Shown: positions 35,101 to 47,689 of the stretch, piece after piece
How the letters are laid out: the number at the start of each line of letters is the position of its first letter
How positions within the stretch are numbered: position 1 is the stretch's first letter
DNA from: Fasciolopsis buskii
Lineage: Eukaryota > Platyhelminthes > Trematoda > Plagiorchiida > Fasciolidae
DNA length: 64,000 nucleotides
Direction of reading: 5' to 3'
Assembly: GCA_008360955.1 (NCBI GenBank)
Contig: LUCM01000684.1
Span: 121,315-185,314, forward strand
The notes under the pieces: model-generated
What the model saw: the letters and a program-made list of their open reading frames with translations, nothing else
Told to the model about the DNA's origin: nothing
Database searches by the model: none
Position numbers and translations under genes: made by a program

Positions 35101-37147
35101 TGGGGAATGGTCTCTTTCTGTTCGTCCGCAGGATGATCTGAGTTACGAGTGGACTCTTGTCTTCGTGTTCCTACTCGGCTAGAAGGTTATGTAAGCACCA
35201 TTAAGAAGCTGGAATTGACGAATCTCCCTTTCGTCTGTCATCATTTTGCAGTCTTGTTGACAGCTGACGCAGCGAGGGAAGATGTTCACAAGATTTCTAA
35301 TCAAGAATTGAACCATCGTCTGCTGGATAATAACCACAGTTCTGTCACTGGAAGTCGCCGTTCGAGTTGTTAGTTGAAGCAATCTGCGTAATGCAAAACT
35401 GTCGAAAAGTATACGTTGACCGTTGCTAATTGTTTTTACCTACTGTTTGTTACACGGAATCGTCAATTCGAAATTTTAAGCATTCAGATAGACCCACCCC
35501 ATATCAGTTTCCTTTTTGGGTTGTAAGATGAACCTTCCGGTTGGCTGTAGTTAATTTACGCCATATGGATGTATCTACTGTTTGAAATGTGGTAGAACGT
35601 GAGGAAATCAGGTGGACCATGTCAAATGATACTTGACTTGACCATTTTTGGCTTCTCTCTCGGGATTAATTTGACCAGTACGAATGCCCCTTGGGAGATT
35701 TTTTGCACGACCTATTGCCACTGTCGGGGTCATTTTGGAGACATTTACTTGCACATTTAACTTTGTATTAACTTTTGATCATTGAAGCGGAACGATACGA
35801 ATAGTTGAGTCGAGAAACTTCTAGTTTTTCATAGTTGATGGACTTGATCGTCAAGGTCGTTACTGTAGCTAGTTTTGAATGTACTGTTCGTTAACTGACC
35901 TTCCCACATGTCATCCTTGTATGCCCCAGACACCCGCGCACACAAACACTGAAGATCATTTACCAAAGCAAACGAAAAACGGTTCATTCAACGAATGAGT
36001 CATGCAAAATGCACATATTCTATAAGTCTGCTTCCTTCATGCTCTTTCGCGTGTCGCCTGCCCCCATCCGACCTTCGGCTTAACAACGAACCCGTGATTT
36101 TGAGATGTCTCTCCGTCTCTCCATGTAAATGGAGTTCGAATCGGTTCAGTTCGGTTCGTTGGTTATCACCACGAGGCGTTCACACGCTGTCGTAGTCAGC
36201 CCACGCAACTAAGTTAACCGGTATCATCCATCGATGAGCCTTATAAATTCTACAGGTAATGCACTCTTGTGTGTATCTTTGTGTGCTTATGTGAAACAGC
36301 AGGAATCGAGGTGAGTGGTGAACGACCTTAGTGCTCAGCGTAAAAGTCCATGATAATGACCCTGAGGATTTTTTTATTCTTCCGGGTGTTTGTTTCTCGT
36401 TTTGTGTGCTCGTCTGTCGTTTGGTGTCTGGATGATGGAGGGGGCGGGGCGTCAGCCTCACGAAGTCCTCTGCGCACAGCGTGGGCCGAACTCGATATTA
36501 TGTGACTTGGAATTGCATTCCTGTTTCTGTTCGTATGACTATAACTTCTCTTGTTTTGATGTGTCAGCTTGCTCGTTTACCTCAAAGTTTGCAATATCAC
36601 GCACTGTACTAAAGTTGTAAAATTTACGAGTTCACGCACGTCCAAGACGTGACCAGCGCGGTCCACAGTTGAACAAAGTAGTTCATTTAAGAGTGATTTC
36701 GAATGCCCCTTTTGTACGGGATTCAGGTCACCGGCTCGCGGCACCTAAGCAACGCGCACCATGGAGGCAAACTCAGTTGGTGGTGAAACGTTTGCAATCC
36801 GAACGCAAGTATGATAGATCAGTATTTAATAGCTGTTGCCAGAAACGTTTTTCCAGTCACCTTTGATTCGTTCCAATATACACCAACCGAATCAATGGAT
36901 TCATCCGGAGAAAGATGGCTATCCATAATTTTATTGATTGACCTGTTCGGAAATTAACATTCTTCCCAAAGCAATAGTGGGTTGATTGCCTAGTTAATTA
37001 CCATATGCAATCATCGATCAAATCGACGTTAAGAATCCACTAACCAATTATGCAGTTGCATGCAACCACACAACTAAAAGAAGAAGAATCGTCAGTAGTT
37101 TTTACTCCCAGCAAAATGTTTCAGATACGGACGGATGAAGATTTCCC
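32181..37147. other. Intron stretch, no recognised content
   Basis: Frames of up to about 100 codons (32200-32505, 34053-34328, 36180-36461) show no domain, no codon pattern like the afadin exons and no convincing splice frame. A possible SINE remnant (GGAGTTCGAATCGG) is at 36129-36142. Confidence 0.5.
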
Positions 37148-37204
37148 CGAAAGCACGCGACCAGTTTCGCGGCTATTGCCATTCGTCAGGTAATGCGAAC
37201 TCGA
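37148..37204 (-). ncRNA. Hammerhead-like motif
   Basis: The minus strand reads GCAUUAC, CUGACGA (37189-37183), 14-nt AUGGCAAUAGCCGC with a GGC/GCC helix II and AAUA loop, GAAA (37168-37165), C, UG, GUC (37161-37159), GCGUGCUUUCGGGG. All core bases fit the CUGANGA/GAAA consensus and the cleavage triplet is GUC. Helix I pairing next to the core is poor (UUAC against GCGU), so activity is doubtful. Confidence 0.65.
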
Positions 37205-38483
37205 TACTTTCCTGTCTAACCATCGTCACACTTTTGCAATAAACACAGAACCGGTCGTGTGCTTTCGTAGAAAGTTTGTTTATCCATCCGTATGCGAAAG
37301 TACTTCTGAAAACGAGAAAAAACCAATATTTTCGACCTTGTATCGTCTTTTTGAAATTCTCTCTTCACTGGTCTGTTAGCGGACGTTGACACCTTTCCGG
37401 AAGCCGGAAATCCCAAGATGTATTCGTGTTTATTAAATTTCAACGGTTTTCTCCATCTTTGACTTAGGTATGATATCCTTCAGGTCCGTTTCGATCACTT
37501 TTCTTATAGTACTTGGGGACTGAGGTGTTGGGAGAAGACATGTGACGTCCGTCCTCGGACATAAAGCAGCAATAAACGAACATGATGGCAAAACATGTGG
37601 TAGTTAACCTGATGAAGTGTACAGCGTCCTAGATTTGGTATTGGCATTCCTACGTGAGTTCGAATCGCCCCCGGGATCAGTGAATTTCAACAATCGGATC
37701 TTTTAGACTTTTGTCGAACCTATAAAACCATGGTCCAGAATCATGTCATTAAATCAGTAGAGGTTTGGCAAAGACTGACGCAACCAAAGCTCGGTCATTG
37801 GAACAGTAGACTAATACGGACTGCTTCAAGGCCGTTAAATATGCCTGCAATACGGATACACATTTCACCTAGAAACAGGTTGTACTTGAAGATGAACATG
37901 TTGTTGCTTTATTTCACTTTGTACAACCGTTAACCTTACACTCATGTGTTTTGGATAAAGAAAATTCAAAAGACAGAAAGGCAAAAAATGGAATATTCGG
38001 AATGCAAGAACATATCTGACTGAGGTTACTATTCTTATCACATAGAGTCTCCAACCGCTGTGTTAGAGAACCTGGTGAAAGCGAATCCAGTAATCTTATT
38101 CGACCTACTCGGAACAATCCATCGGTTAGACCGTAACAAACCAAAGGAGGAAGTCCGGCTTGTGGTCATTGTAGCTCGTCCAATTCGTGGTTAGAAACAC
38201 TGTGTGATGCAGAGGTGCATATGTAAACAGCAGAGATACCACACTTAAACTATAGGCTTTCCTTTTTGCAACAGTTGACTTTGGTGATCTTAAACGGTTT
38301 GCTGTCGATTGGCCTGTATTTTAGGGTAGCGATGCATTAAGAGGTCGTTCATTGTAAGAACTGAGCTTCTGTGGAATTCAGCAGGTATAAATATTCAAAT
38401 TGTCCAAACAATCAGATGAAATAATTATTCAGTCGTTACTCTGGTTGTCAGAGATGATTTCCTGGTGTGAGTATCACATTACA

Positions 38484-38529
38484 TATAGATATATATATAT
38501 TCATATATATATATATATATATATATATA
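38484..38529. repeat. (TA)n microsatellite, interrupted
   Basis: About 46 bases of alternating TA with interruptions GA and TC. Confidence 0.92.
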
Positions 38530-38888
38530 CGCGCACCTGATTTCTGACTGTCTGACAAAGCGTGGTACAACCGGCCGAAGCAGATATAATCAAAGCAGAA
38601 ATGAAAATAGAAAGTTTTATGGTGCGGTGCGTGCATATTTTATTATTTTGCCATGTTTGATTACTACAACCGAAAAAGAATAAGATATGACTACTAAATT
38701 CAATTTCCAGTCACGTTAATTGTTATCAGTAGCAAGCTTCCCTCGGCCTCTCTTACTTCTTCAGGCTGACAAACGAGACAATCCTACTTGCAGTGAACTA
38801 GATTACGTTGCGTCGCTTATTAATATTCATTCATTCACACTGAGCACTCACATTACTGAATTAGATATCCACTGCGGTGACAAACCGC

Positions 38889-38911
38889 TGTGTGTGTGTG
38901 TGTGCGCGCGC
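38889..38911. repeat. (TG)n(CG)n microsatellite
   Basis: About 15 bases of alternating TG passing directly into CG repeats. Confidence 0.85.
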
Positions 38912-41367
38912 GATCGGACGTCAACATTCCTAACTCGTGACGAGAGTGGTACGTTGTGCAGTGTTGATGGGAATGAAGTTACTTACAGCGAATTCGGAGG
39001 TAGCAACGACCACCGATTGTGACCTCGCAACCACATAGCCCTGGTTCGAGTCCCATTTGTGATTTACTATTTGATTTATGATAGTTAACTTCTACTGACA
39101 AGTAAGCTACACATATTAATTCCCCTTCTGGAACTTATTTGGCATGCGATACGTGTTTGAATAAAATCAACCATGATAATGCCAGTTTCAACTGCTGATT
39201 TCCAGCGTACTACTTTGTATTTAACGTTATTTTGCCGATAACTGCCTAGGGTCATATGGTCTAGTCAGATTGTTGAAATATTTTCCTCATTGGTTGGGCT
39301 AAAAAATATCCCCTATATCTCATTCTTTCCGGGGTAGAGATGTTCGGCATTCCATAGTAAAATTAATGTTTAGATGAAATAGTACTTTGCTTTGTTTTCT
39401 TTTCACACTGCGACAGTCATATTCATCTCTGTGGGGCACGTCAAAATGATATTGGCTTCTCTTGCAGGGCCTACTACTCTTTTCCCTACCTTATGGTTTT
39501 CGTGTTCAGTAAATGTCTTCATGTCCGTTCCGTATTTGACCAACCACATTTGATTGTGTCGGATTGATGGTTATCGATTATCGGTTGTGCTGTTCGCTCT
39601 TTTTGAGCCTATTGTTTGCCACGTGGTACAAGTTCGACTAAAGGACTCACGATATGACAAAGCAGAAAATATCACGTAGCCAAAATTTCATGGGAAATCC
39701 AATGGGATGTCTGATATTTTATTTCAGTTCAGTCACGTGATTAACTTCCCATTGTCACTGGACATGAGCTGCATATTTGTTTTTCAGCCTGCATCAGTTC
39801 TATTCGGAATATGTGATTGTCTTGGTAACCGAAATTGTCCACAAGTTCCGGTAGGTACTTTTAAGATGGCCGCATCAATAATTTTATTATCAACATGCAT
39901 AGGCGGAAAAGTATCTCAGCGAGTAATCCAGTGGTTGCCTCAAAATTTTCTGGACCTGTGAGATGGTGTCACGTGGTGAGAGTGTACCTGGCGAAATTCG
40001 ATTATCTATAATTACGGTTTTAAAGCCTTGACTTTGAAGTCCAGTAACCCGCTGACATTATCGCTAAGCAGTAGATGCTGCCTTCACAAAATCGATGCGG
40101 ACTTGTTTCCGCTTAATTCAACCCAATATTCTTTGGCATCAGTAGGCGTAGAAAGCCCTGTACGACGGAGTTCATCCTGTGAATCTGTTCGCTAACTCGT
40201 CATAGATGAAATCAGTTGTTCTAGGAGCACAGATTGCCACGCAAAATCGTTTCTGCTGCAGGTCTAGGGCAGACAAGGGTTATCGATACTCTGGTGTGGT
40301 TATTTTCGAAACATGGTTCAAACTTGATGGAAACTAAGTATTCGGTAAACTAAGGTGCATTAGTATCCAAAAGTCATTCTTAAGAGCAAGCATTGAATTA
40401 ATGTCAGACTGGTGATACATACCCGCAGGGAAACCGCTAGTGATCGAGGAGTGGGTTAAGATGATGATTCCTTGAAATTTTGATATAACTGGGTGCCTTA
40501 CCTTTTCCCTCTATACTTCTGTTTGTGTTATATCCAAACAACTGGTATTCTGAGGCGGAAAAGAAGAATATACTACTGTGCATCTAAACATATGCGGCTA
40601 AATGGGAAATGAACTAAACTTCGCTGAACTAACGACGCACATGCACTAACCGATCTGTCCACCCAACACTGATACGTTGATTATTTTGGTAGCCTTTAAT
40701 GTTTTATCTGAAAAGAAGGCAAAAATCAATGAAAAAAACAATATGCATTCTGCTGCACACCTCGAGTACGGTAGGCAAGGAACGATTAACAAATTGTGCT
40801 CACTACTTGCCTAATCTCTCACGTGATCACACCGATGTTCCAGCGAGCACGAAGTTCATTCGGGAGAGGTAAACAAGCCATAGCTTAAGGCCTCTATCTG
40901 TTATGAACAAACTACTGTATTTACATGAACTGCAAGGTGGATTTACGGAAGTGTTCAGTGTGTACAAGGTCGAAAATGAGTATTTTTCGTTTCCGAGACT
41001 ATCCTCGGTTATTTTTGCCATCGTCCATGTTTACCAATGTGTATGAGTGTAATTCACTGAGTTTAAATGCGGCGGTAACTGAATACCTTCAGTCATCACT
41101 GGTGTCTTTAAAAGCTTCTACTGGCAAATGTTTGCTAGCTATTACTGACTGCTTCCTTCCGTTTTAAGACATTATGTCTTGAACTTGGTGCTTGGGCCAC
41201 ATAGGTCGGAGATCAAGATCCCATGGCAAAGAACAGCCTAGTCTACAACCGACACGACTATTCAAGATCACCGATGCTATCGTTATTTCCAGTTGATTCG
41301 CCAAAGCGCCAACACCCAATTCACCATTGCGAACCTGTGGGTGCACTATGAAGCCCTCTCACCCGCA

Positions 41368-41516
41368 TTAGGAATCGTCGGCCGCATCTGCTTACCGCAG
41401 CGGAACTGGAACGTAAGCACGGGACTTGCACTTGTTAGGCTAAAGCCTACCCAACCCATCACACTAGCCGGACAGGCCCTCAGTGGGTTATCGAACATCA
41501 CTATCACGTGATACAA
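41368..41516 (-). mobile_element. tRNA-derived SINE-like copy, divergent
   Basis: The plus text TTAGGAATCGTCGGCCGCAT, GCGGAACTGGAACGTAAGCA, CGGGACTTGCACTTG, AAGCCTACCCAACCCATCA, CACTAGCCGG follows the order of the 17391 copy, with more changes. Confidence 0.5.
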
Positions 41517-42859
41517 CCCATCTAGCTGACAATGGAGTTTGCACCCACAGGCCTCTTCTCACCAGATGATCGATGAACAGGTGATGGATAGTCTCGATGT
41601 CGGATGCGGTCACATCACAAACAATTGCTCGGAATTGCGCTGCTTTTTGAGTAGTGGATGGGCTAGTGTGATTTTCCATTGATTCACTGAACAGCATCAA
41701 AACCTGCATTAGAATCACATCTACTATTGAGAAAAGTTTTTCTGCTGCTGTTGCTACTCCTATTAGGAATAGTATCACCAAAATAACCAGCATCAAGGTT
41801 AAACGTAACAACCACAGAGGTTGATACTTCGATAAGTGAGCCCCTTCTAGTTCGACGGGACCTTCCGGGACGAACACGTTTCTGCAAGTAGAAGCAGGGA
41901 AGGCTGAACATGTTTACTAGAATCTGCTTTCAGCACCATGTGACGAGTGTCATATGCGCTATGAAAATTTAATCATTTGTTCCAGTTCACCATATCCTGT
42001 CTTGATTTGGTTAATGCATTGTTTAAATTGTTTGTGCGATAAGTCACAAGGCAGCAGGAACATTAAACTAATCATTCAGACCTAAAAAAACATTGGTTCA
42101 TGGTTGTTTTTTCCGTCGTCTGGGGAGCCACTAGGTGTTCGGTGTATTCAAAGGTACTTGGCAGGAGATGGAATCCGGAATGCAGTAGTACTGATTTTTA
42201 TAGTCCATTTACTCCATTTTATATTACATATCTGTAATGGGGCTTCGAATTATGAGAAACAAGCCTGAATGTTGCCACTCCTCCTAAAATATGGGGGCTG
42301 TTCCAGGGGATCCAAATGTAGGGGCTAGATCACAATCCTCAGGGCATGGTTCAAAATTAACGTGGACGTATTTGCACTTTTATTTGTTGAAATTGGATCA
42401 AACTACGAGGCAAGGTAACAGCACAAACTTTATCATTCCAATTTGGTGATGGAACACGTCAGACCCGACCGTATGCCTTGCGTTCGACCGGATCTAATGC
42501 ATTTTATTGCTAGCGCCTTGGTTTATCTGACCCTTGTTTTGTAAAAGTTAGAATCAAATCAGCCGAGCTCCGCTCCAGGTTATTCTTTGGCGAGTCGATG
42601 GGTAAAGGGCCTGAGCTTTGTTACTGTGTTCTTTCGTTTGACTGGGTTTCGCCGAGTTAAAGAGCCAGCTTTCCAAACCGGAACTGCTTTTAGTACTTAC
42701 TCAGATACTTTTCATAGCGCTTCTCACCCAATTTCCTCCCAGACTCATAAGCAGAATTTTTTTATTCATCTTATGTGCATTTTACCACGGACCTTGAATT
42801 TTATACACTGTTGGCGTAAGGAGTGTATCGAAAAATCGATGTACCATATATTGGTTTTA
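41517..42859. other. Intron stretch, no recognised gene
   Basis: A minus-strand open frame of 129 codons (41877-41488) includes a strongly hydrophobic run (LTLMLVILVILFLIGVATAA), but it overlaps the SINE at its end, overlaps another frame (41911-41684) and has no recognisable family. I leave it uncalled. Confidence 0.45.
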
Positions 42860-43060
42860 ATTGTGAATGATATAATGTTAATAACACAGCGTTGTTGGTA
42901 GATGTAATGCGCCAATGTTTCGACCACCGTGGGTAGTCTTTCTCAAAGCAAGTTTTGCAATCAAATTGTAGTCGAAACGGTAATCGAAACGGTAGTCGAA
43001 ACGTTGGCCTCATTACATCTACCAACAACGCTGTACTATTAACACTATATCATTCACAAT
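42860..43060. repeat. 201-bp palindrome made of two inverted GTCGAAACG repeats
   Basis: The left arm (42860-42924) reads ATTGTGAATGATATAATG through CAGCGTTGTTGGTAGATG to TGTTTCGAC. The right arm (42995-43060) is its near-perfect reverse complement. The 70-bp spacer includes three tandem 12-mers G-TA-[G/A]TCGAAACG at 42968-43003. The spacer start, CGTGGGTAGTCTTTCTCAA, is the reverse of the start of the copy at 63510. Confidence 0.9.
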
Positions 43061-43471
43061 AAATTACCTCAGGTTTACTTGGGACGGAATAAACTAGTCT
43101 AATTTACGGAGTTTTGTGTCAAAAAGCTCAAATTCCGCGCTAAGGAGACATCTACGACTATTGCGCTACTGTACCAAACTTAACAGAATTCATGGTTATT
43201 TAAAAGCGCGAAGACCCCAGCAACTGTGGAAACCTCACTAGGCGCCCCTCCTCTCAAACTTAATGTCTATGTCTGCTGGGAATACCAAGCTAGCGACGGC
43301 AATGAGATCCACCTATATTTCGTACAACTCCGAATCTTTCCGAATCTACTAGTGCATCGTTTTTTTTGGTTCATGCGAAAGGAGCCGCAATCACTCCCGT
43401 TGGCCCCAGAATGGGTAAGAAGGATTCAACCGCAGGACATCCAGACCTAAACCATATGGTTTTGCCCACTT

Positions 43472-43472
<1 letters not shown>

Positions 43473-43531
<59 letters not shown>
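43473..43531. repeat. (ATC)n microsatellite abutting the gap
   Basis: 59 bases of perfect ATC repeat end exactly where the run of N begins, so the true array is probably longer. Confidence 0.97.
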
Positions 43532-44049
43532 NNNNNNNNNNNNNNNNNNNNNNNNNNNNNNNNNNNNNNNNNNNNNNNNNNNNNNNNNNNNNNNNNNNNN
43601 NNNNNNNNNNNNNNNNNNNNNNNNNNNNNNNNNNNNNNNNNNNNNNNNNNNNNNNNNNNNNNNNNNNNNNNNNNNNNNNNNNNNNNNNNNNNNNNNNNNN
43701 NNNNNNNNNNNNNNNNNNNNNNNNNNNNNNNNNNNNNNNNNNNNNNNNNNNNNNNNNNNNNNNNNNNNNNNNNNNNNNNNNNNNNNNNNNNNNNNNNNNN
43801 NNNNNNNNNNNNNNNNNNNNNNNNNNNNNNNNNNNNNNNNNNNNNNNNNNNNNNNNNNNNNNNNNNNNNNNNNNNNNNNNNNNNNNNNNNNNNNNNNNNN
43901 NNNNNNNNNNNNNNNNNNNNNNNNNNNNNNNNNNNNNNNNNNNNNNNNNNNNNNNNNNNNNNNNNNNNNNNNNNNNNNNNNNNNNNNNNNNNNNNNNNNN
44001 NNNNNNNNNNNNNNNNNNNNNNNNNNNNNNNNNNNNNNNNNNNNNNNNN
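43532..44049. other. Assembly gap (518 N)
   Basis: Unsequenced bases between an (ATC)n tract and ATATATGGGTGTGTGT. Whether 518 is the true size cannot be told. The gap lies 727 bp before the third afadin exon, within an intron, and joining the flanking exons gives the expected afadin order without a missing domain. Confidence 0.98.
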
Positions 44050-44776
44050 ATATATGGGTGTGTGTACGAATGTTAATTTATGTCCATTATATCAAAGTGG
44101 TACCACGACGGCCTCCCTGATGGTCAGATTTAATGGTAGCATCTGAAATTAACTCGGTCAGTCGGTAATGCGCAGCAGTTTGAGAAAAAGATCACACCCC
44201 GACATGTATAAAAGCAAGAATTGATTTCATTAGAAAGTTGTATTCTCTTACAGTTACCTATTCATTCCAAAATGGGACGTTTTTCTGCCGAATAGTACAG
44301 TACATTGTTATTAGAGGTGCACACTGACTGCTTGGAGAACATGTTTTAATTCATTTTCCGTTTTGAAAACTTCGCCGAGCAAGATATTCAGAAACGAATC
44401 AAATGAAAATAGTGGATAAAAGAGTTAACAGTCTTAATTAAAGTGGGGTGAAGCCGTTTATTGCGGTTAAACTGAAGGTATGCTGATAAATGATCCACGA
44501 GTCTTTGCTTGGTCATAGTGATTTGTTGTTTTTTTCGCTTAAATTCTACTCCGAATTCGACATGGTCGGATGAATAATTACACTTTGTAGCCAATTCGAT
44601 TGATCTAATCCCAATTAGCAGTTGCTGTCAGTGGTCGTCTACATTATCACAGTCCACCAATTGATTGTAAATCAATAAGTTTCCATATTTATACATCTGT
44701 AAAGTGCGGTAACAAATAAAATTGTTTTCATGTCCTCCCTATTTCGTCTGCTGTTTCGTTGTGCATATCGGACCAG

Positions 44777-45065
44777 AAACAACCTGGTGCGTTGCCCAAC
44801 GGAATTGGTAAGCATCGTTCCAACCAGCGACTGGATCAGACGACGGATGGTCAGCCAAATCGGGGTTTTGCACGTCGCTGGTCATCGGGTTCGAGGAAGA
44901 AGAAAAAGAAATCCACCAATGGTGATATCCCGACTAATGGATCCGTTCCGGATGCTGTTCCGGATTCCACGTTCACTCGTACTTTGTCCAACCCGGACGA
45001 GGTTCTTCGTCGTCGAAGACAGCAACGCGTACGCAGTCGAGAGCAAAATGCTGTTGACGAGAAAA
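44777..45065 (+). CDS. AFDN: Afadin exon: basic linker between RA1 and RA2
   Basis: Reads KQPGALPNGIGKHRSNQ, then GFARRWSSGSRKKKKKS, then DSTFTRTLSNPDEVLRRRRQ and RVRSREQ. The second block corresponds to the lysine-rich stretch after afadin RA1. The third is the diagnostic afadin motif (SFTRTISNPE followed by a run of basic residues). The acceptor is GGACCAG at 44770-44776, the donor AAAA|GTAATT at 45065/45066. It starts in phase 0 and ends after one base, matching the neighbouring exons. The linker is low in complexity and presumably disordered. An in-frame open stretch continues beyond the donor for about 20 codons, but that part does not resemble afadin. Confidence 0.92.
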
Positions 45066-45339
45066 GTAATTTGATACCTTTCCTTCAATTGTTGACGGGG
45101 ATTTTTGTAATGATCATAGCTCAATTGGGTTAATTGCTTGTCCGTGTCATTCAATTCACTTTCGTAATTTTGTGCTGTGCTTTTCATCACTAGGCCACAA
45201 AGCCATCTATTTGAAACCACAGTGCATTGATTCACGTGAAATCAAACAAAAACAGGAAGAACTTATCCATCATGTTATGCCAATGTGCAGCTCCCAATTA
45301 ACAAGCCACAAACGTGTTGTCCCCCCATTTCATTTCTCC

Positions 45340-45480
45340 TGTGAGTTATCAGGAGTGCATATCCACCACCCTCCCTCCCCACGAAAAAAATGGAACGCGA
45401 ACTCGGGGCTAGTGACTATGAGTTGAAAGTAATAGCTGCTAAGCTTTCCGTCTTGGCTTTCATCAGCTTAGCGTCCCAGT
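45340..45480 (-). mobile_element. SINE-related fragment with a hairpin
   Basis: GAGTTATCAGGAGTGCATAT and CCACCACCCTCCCTCC, then AATGGAACGCGAACTCGGGG, recall the reverse SINE head (GTGCATATCCACC, GGAACxxGGACGCGAACxCGGG). It is followed by an 8-bp perfect hairpin, GCTAAGCT (45438-45445) with AGCTTAGC (45465-45472). Confidence 0.5.
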
Positions 45481-47689
45481 TCGGATGTGGCAGTTACGCA
45501 CTACTGATAGTTCCTAACCAAGATGAAATAAATGTACAATAATCTAGTGTTGATTTGAATGGAAACAGTCCGTGATGGATTGTTTCATTGACGAAATCAC
45601 AGTAGCTAATCACAAAGAGAAGGAACGGCCTTGAATGCGATTGCTCCATCCACTGGCTTTCTTATTCTCCAATAGTAAAATATTTTCGACCATTCAGACA
45701 CACTGATTCCATTCCAGTTGCCAATGTGGATAGTCGGGCACCCATATTTATTCAGATAAATTGTACTCCGTTTGAATCAGAAGGACTGCAGTTATTTCAT
45801 GGGCATCGTATTAATTGGGTATAGAGTGAACCACAAAGTGCCAAAATGATTCCAGGTTTCAAACAGACCTATTGAATAATACAAGCCTCTAATCGCACAG
45901 ACAATGATCGATTGTTACGGCCTCTGACAAAGATATGCATTGTCCTAATGACTGATATGAAGAGCCCATTTGGCATTTTGTCACCGCGTTAAGTAGGCCC
46001 ATGGTTTTGGGATGCAATCGTCCGAATTGGGAGTCAACTTGAGCGCCGATATCAGGGGGCTTTGGTTATCTGTTTCATCAGATACCCTAATTTAAAATTA
46101 TTTCCCTAGCTGAAGTGAATCGCGACCACCCGTATGGGGTCGATGATGACTGAGCCGTGTTCGGCTCCGTGTACCGGCAAGGTCCTTGCGTCCTGAAAGC
46201 CATGATTAACAAACCAGTTAAGTATTTTACCATATTCAAGGCTAGGACCTTGGAGCTGTCCAGTTTCCTGTGTATGCTAATTTTTTATGAAAAAAACAGA
46301 TACCAATCGGCGGAGAATGCTTGGTTGCATTCAGAGTGTGAAGGTGGATATCAGATGGACTTTCGTGAATAAAACTGACGCATTGTTGCACTCGTCGTTA
46401 GCTCATGAAGAGAACGATGATATTTTGTTACTTTTGCGGATATTAATTAGGTGAAAACTGAGCTCTTAAGTTGAATTACGTGAGTATTTTTTCGACCCGA
46501 TTGGCGTCTTAATACCCCTGTCGTGCCCGTTCATCTGGTAATCAGACTAAACGGATGTAAGTTTTTCACCAATGGTTTCCACTAGTGGTTAGTGTGAATG
46601 CTATCCTATATAATGAATAACAAAGTTACTGAATATTTTATGACCGATAAGTTGTTTTCAAATTTCTGGCTTCTAAACTTGGAACATGCGAAATTTCGTG
46701 TAATTGTATTTTACCGTTAGAATTTTTTCTGTGAATTATGCCGAATACCTCGGTGCTCAGATGGCGAGCTTTTGATCATGCGCATCGGGTTTGAGTGCAG
46801 AGACCCGTGGATGAATATTATCCTTGATAGTCGATAAGCCGGATTAATTAGCTGAGTGTTGCTTCCGTTGGCTTACTTGATGACTCGAGCGTTGACACCG
46901 TCTGATGAAGGGCGAAATCTTAATATACTGACGCACTGATCATTTAGTGGATCGATATCCACGAGTCCAGTCAGCGAGGGCACACATAATGAGACTGTTT
47001 AATCAAGAGATCCGTTATTGGTTGATTCACAGTTTCCTAAAACAGTTAATTGGAATCATCGCTGCAGGCTAGATCATGGTGTTCCGGACGGAAAGTAAAA
47101 TGTTAAGTCACATTGTGCATTTTACCCGCCCCATTTGCATTCAAACGAGGGATCGATGAAGTACTGTCATCCGTATCACGTGGTTAGTAATCTCACAACT
47201 GTTCCCTGTCGAGATTTTCGGCTTCGTTTACTGATGATGTCTACAATATGGTGCAGGTGATCAGACGAAGCAAAACACAGTTCACTCGCGAACAAGTACC
47301 TTCACTATGCAAATGATGCGATCTCAAAGTGCTTGAATAAAATTAGCATATTTTCTTTTGTCCAAAGGCAATACAGCTTTCGTGACTGCCGGAAAATCTG
47401 TACAAATTTGGACGGAATATGAAGAAATGAATTGCTGTTTTTTATTTTGGGTAGGTCAGTGTACATTTAGACAGGAAGCCAAACTAGTACCGATTGGCGT
47501 TATCAGATGGGTTTGATTCTAGCTTTTCGGCTAGAGCCTTTCTGAGAGTTGATGGACGGTTTAGGTCAGACAGCTCTTAATCTAATCACCGCTGCATCGT
47601 GCATTTGGAACGTCCAGCAAAAAATTTATAGCCTAGTGCAGACTATTACTTGAAGGGACTCGTGGGGGAATGCTCTAGTATCCGTGAAA
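45481..47689. other. Intron stretch, no recognised gene
   Basis: A tRNA-like B box (GGGTTTGAGTGC, 46788-46799) and a CTGATGAAGGGCGAAATC (46902-46919) recall the SINE and GTCGAAACG-type repeats, but both are too divergent to call. Confidence 0.45.

Larger units (their letters stand above)
37205..41367. other. Intron stretch with simple repeats only
   Basis: Holds the (TA)n at 38484-38529 and a TG/CG run at 38889-38911. A B-box-like GGTTCGAGTCCC at 39043-39054 may mark an old SINE. No gene recognised. Confidence 0.5.

Noticed and set aside
41488..41877. Minus-strand open frame of 129 codons with a hydrophobic run
   Set aside because: It overlaps a SINE-like repeat and a second open frame, has no family resemblance and no clear splice sites. 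One chance frame of this length is expected in 64 kb.
45438..45472. Hairpin with CTGATGA and GAAA on the minus strand
   Set aside because: The 11 bases between the boxes cannot form helix II and GAAA runs straight into the outer stem, so it is not a hammerhead; kept only as a hairpin.
46902..46919. CTGATGA followed by GAAA, recalling a hammerhead core
   Set aside because: Only five bases lie between the two boxes, too few for helix II, and no cleavage triplet follows. It looks more like a worn GTCGAAACG-type repeat.
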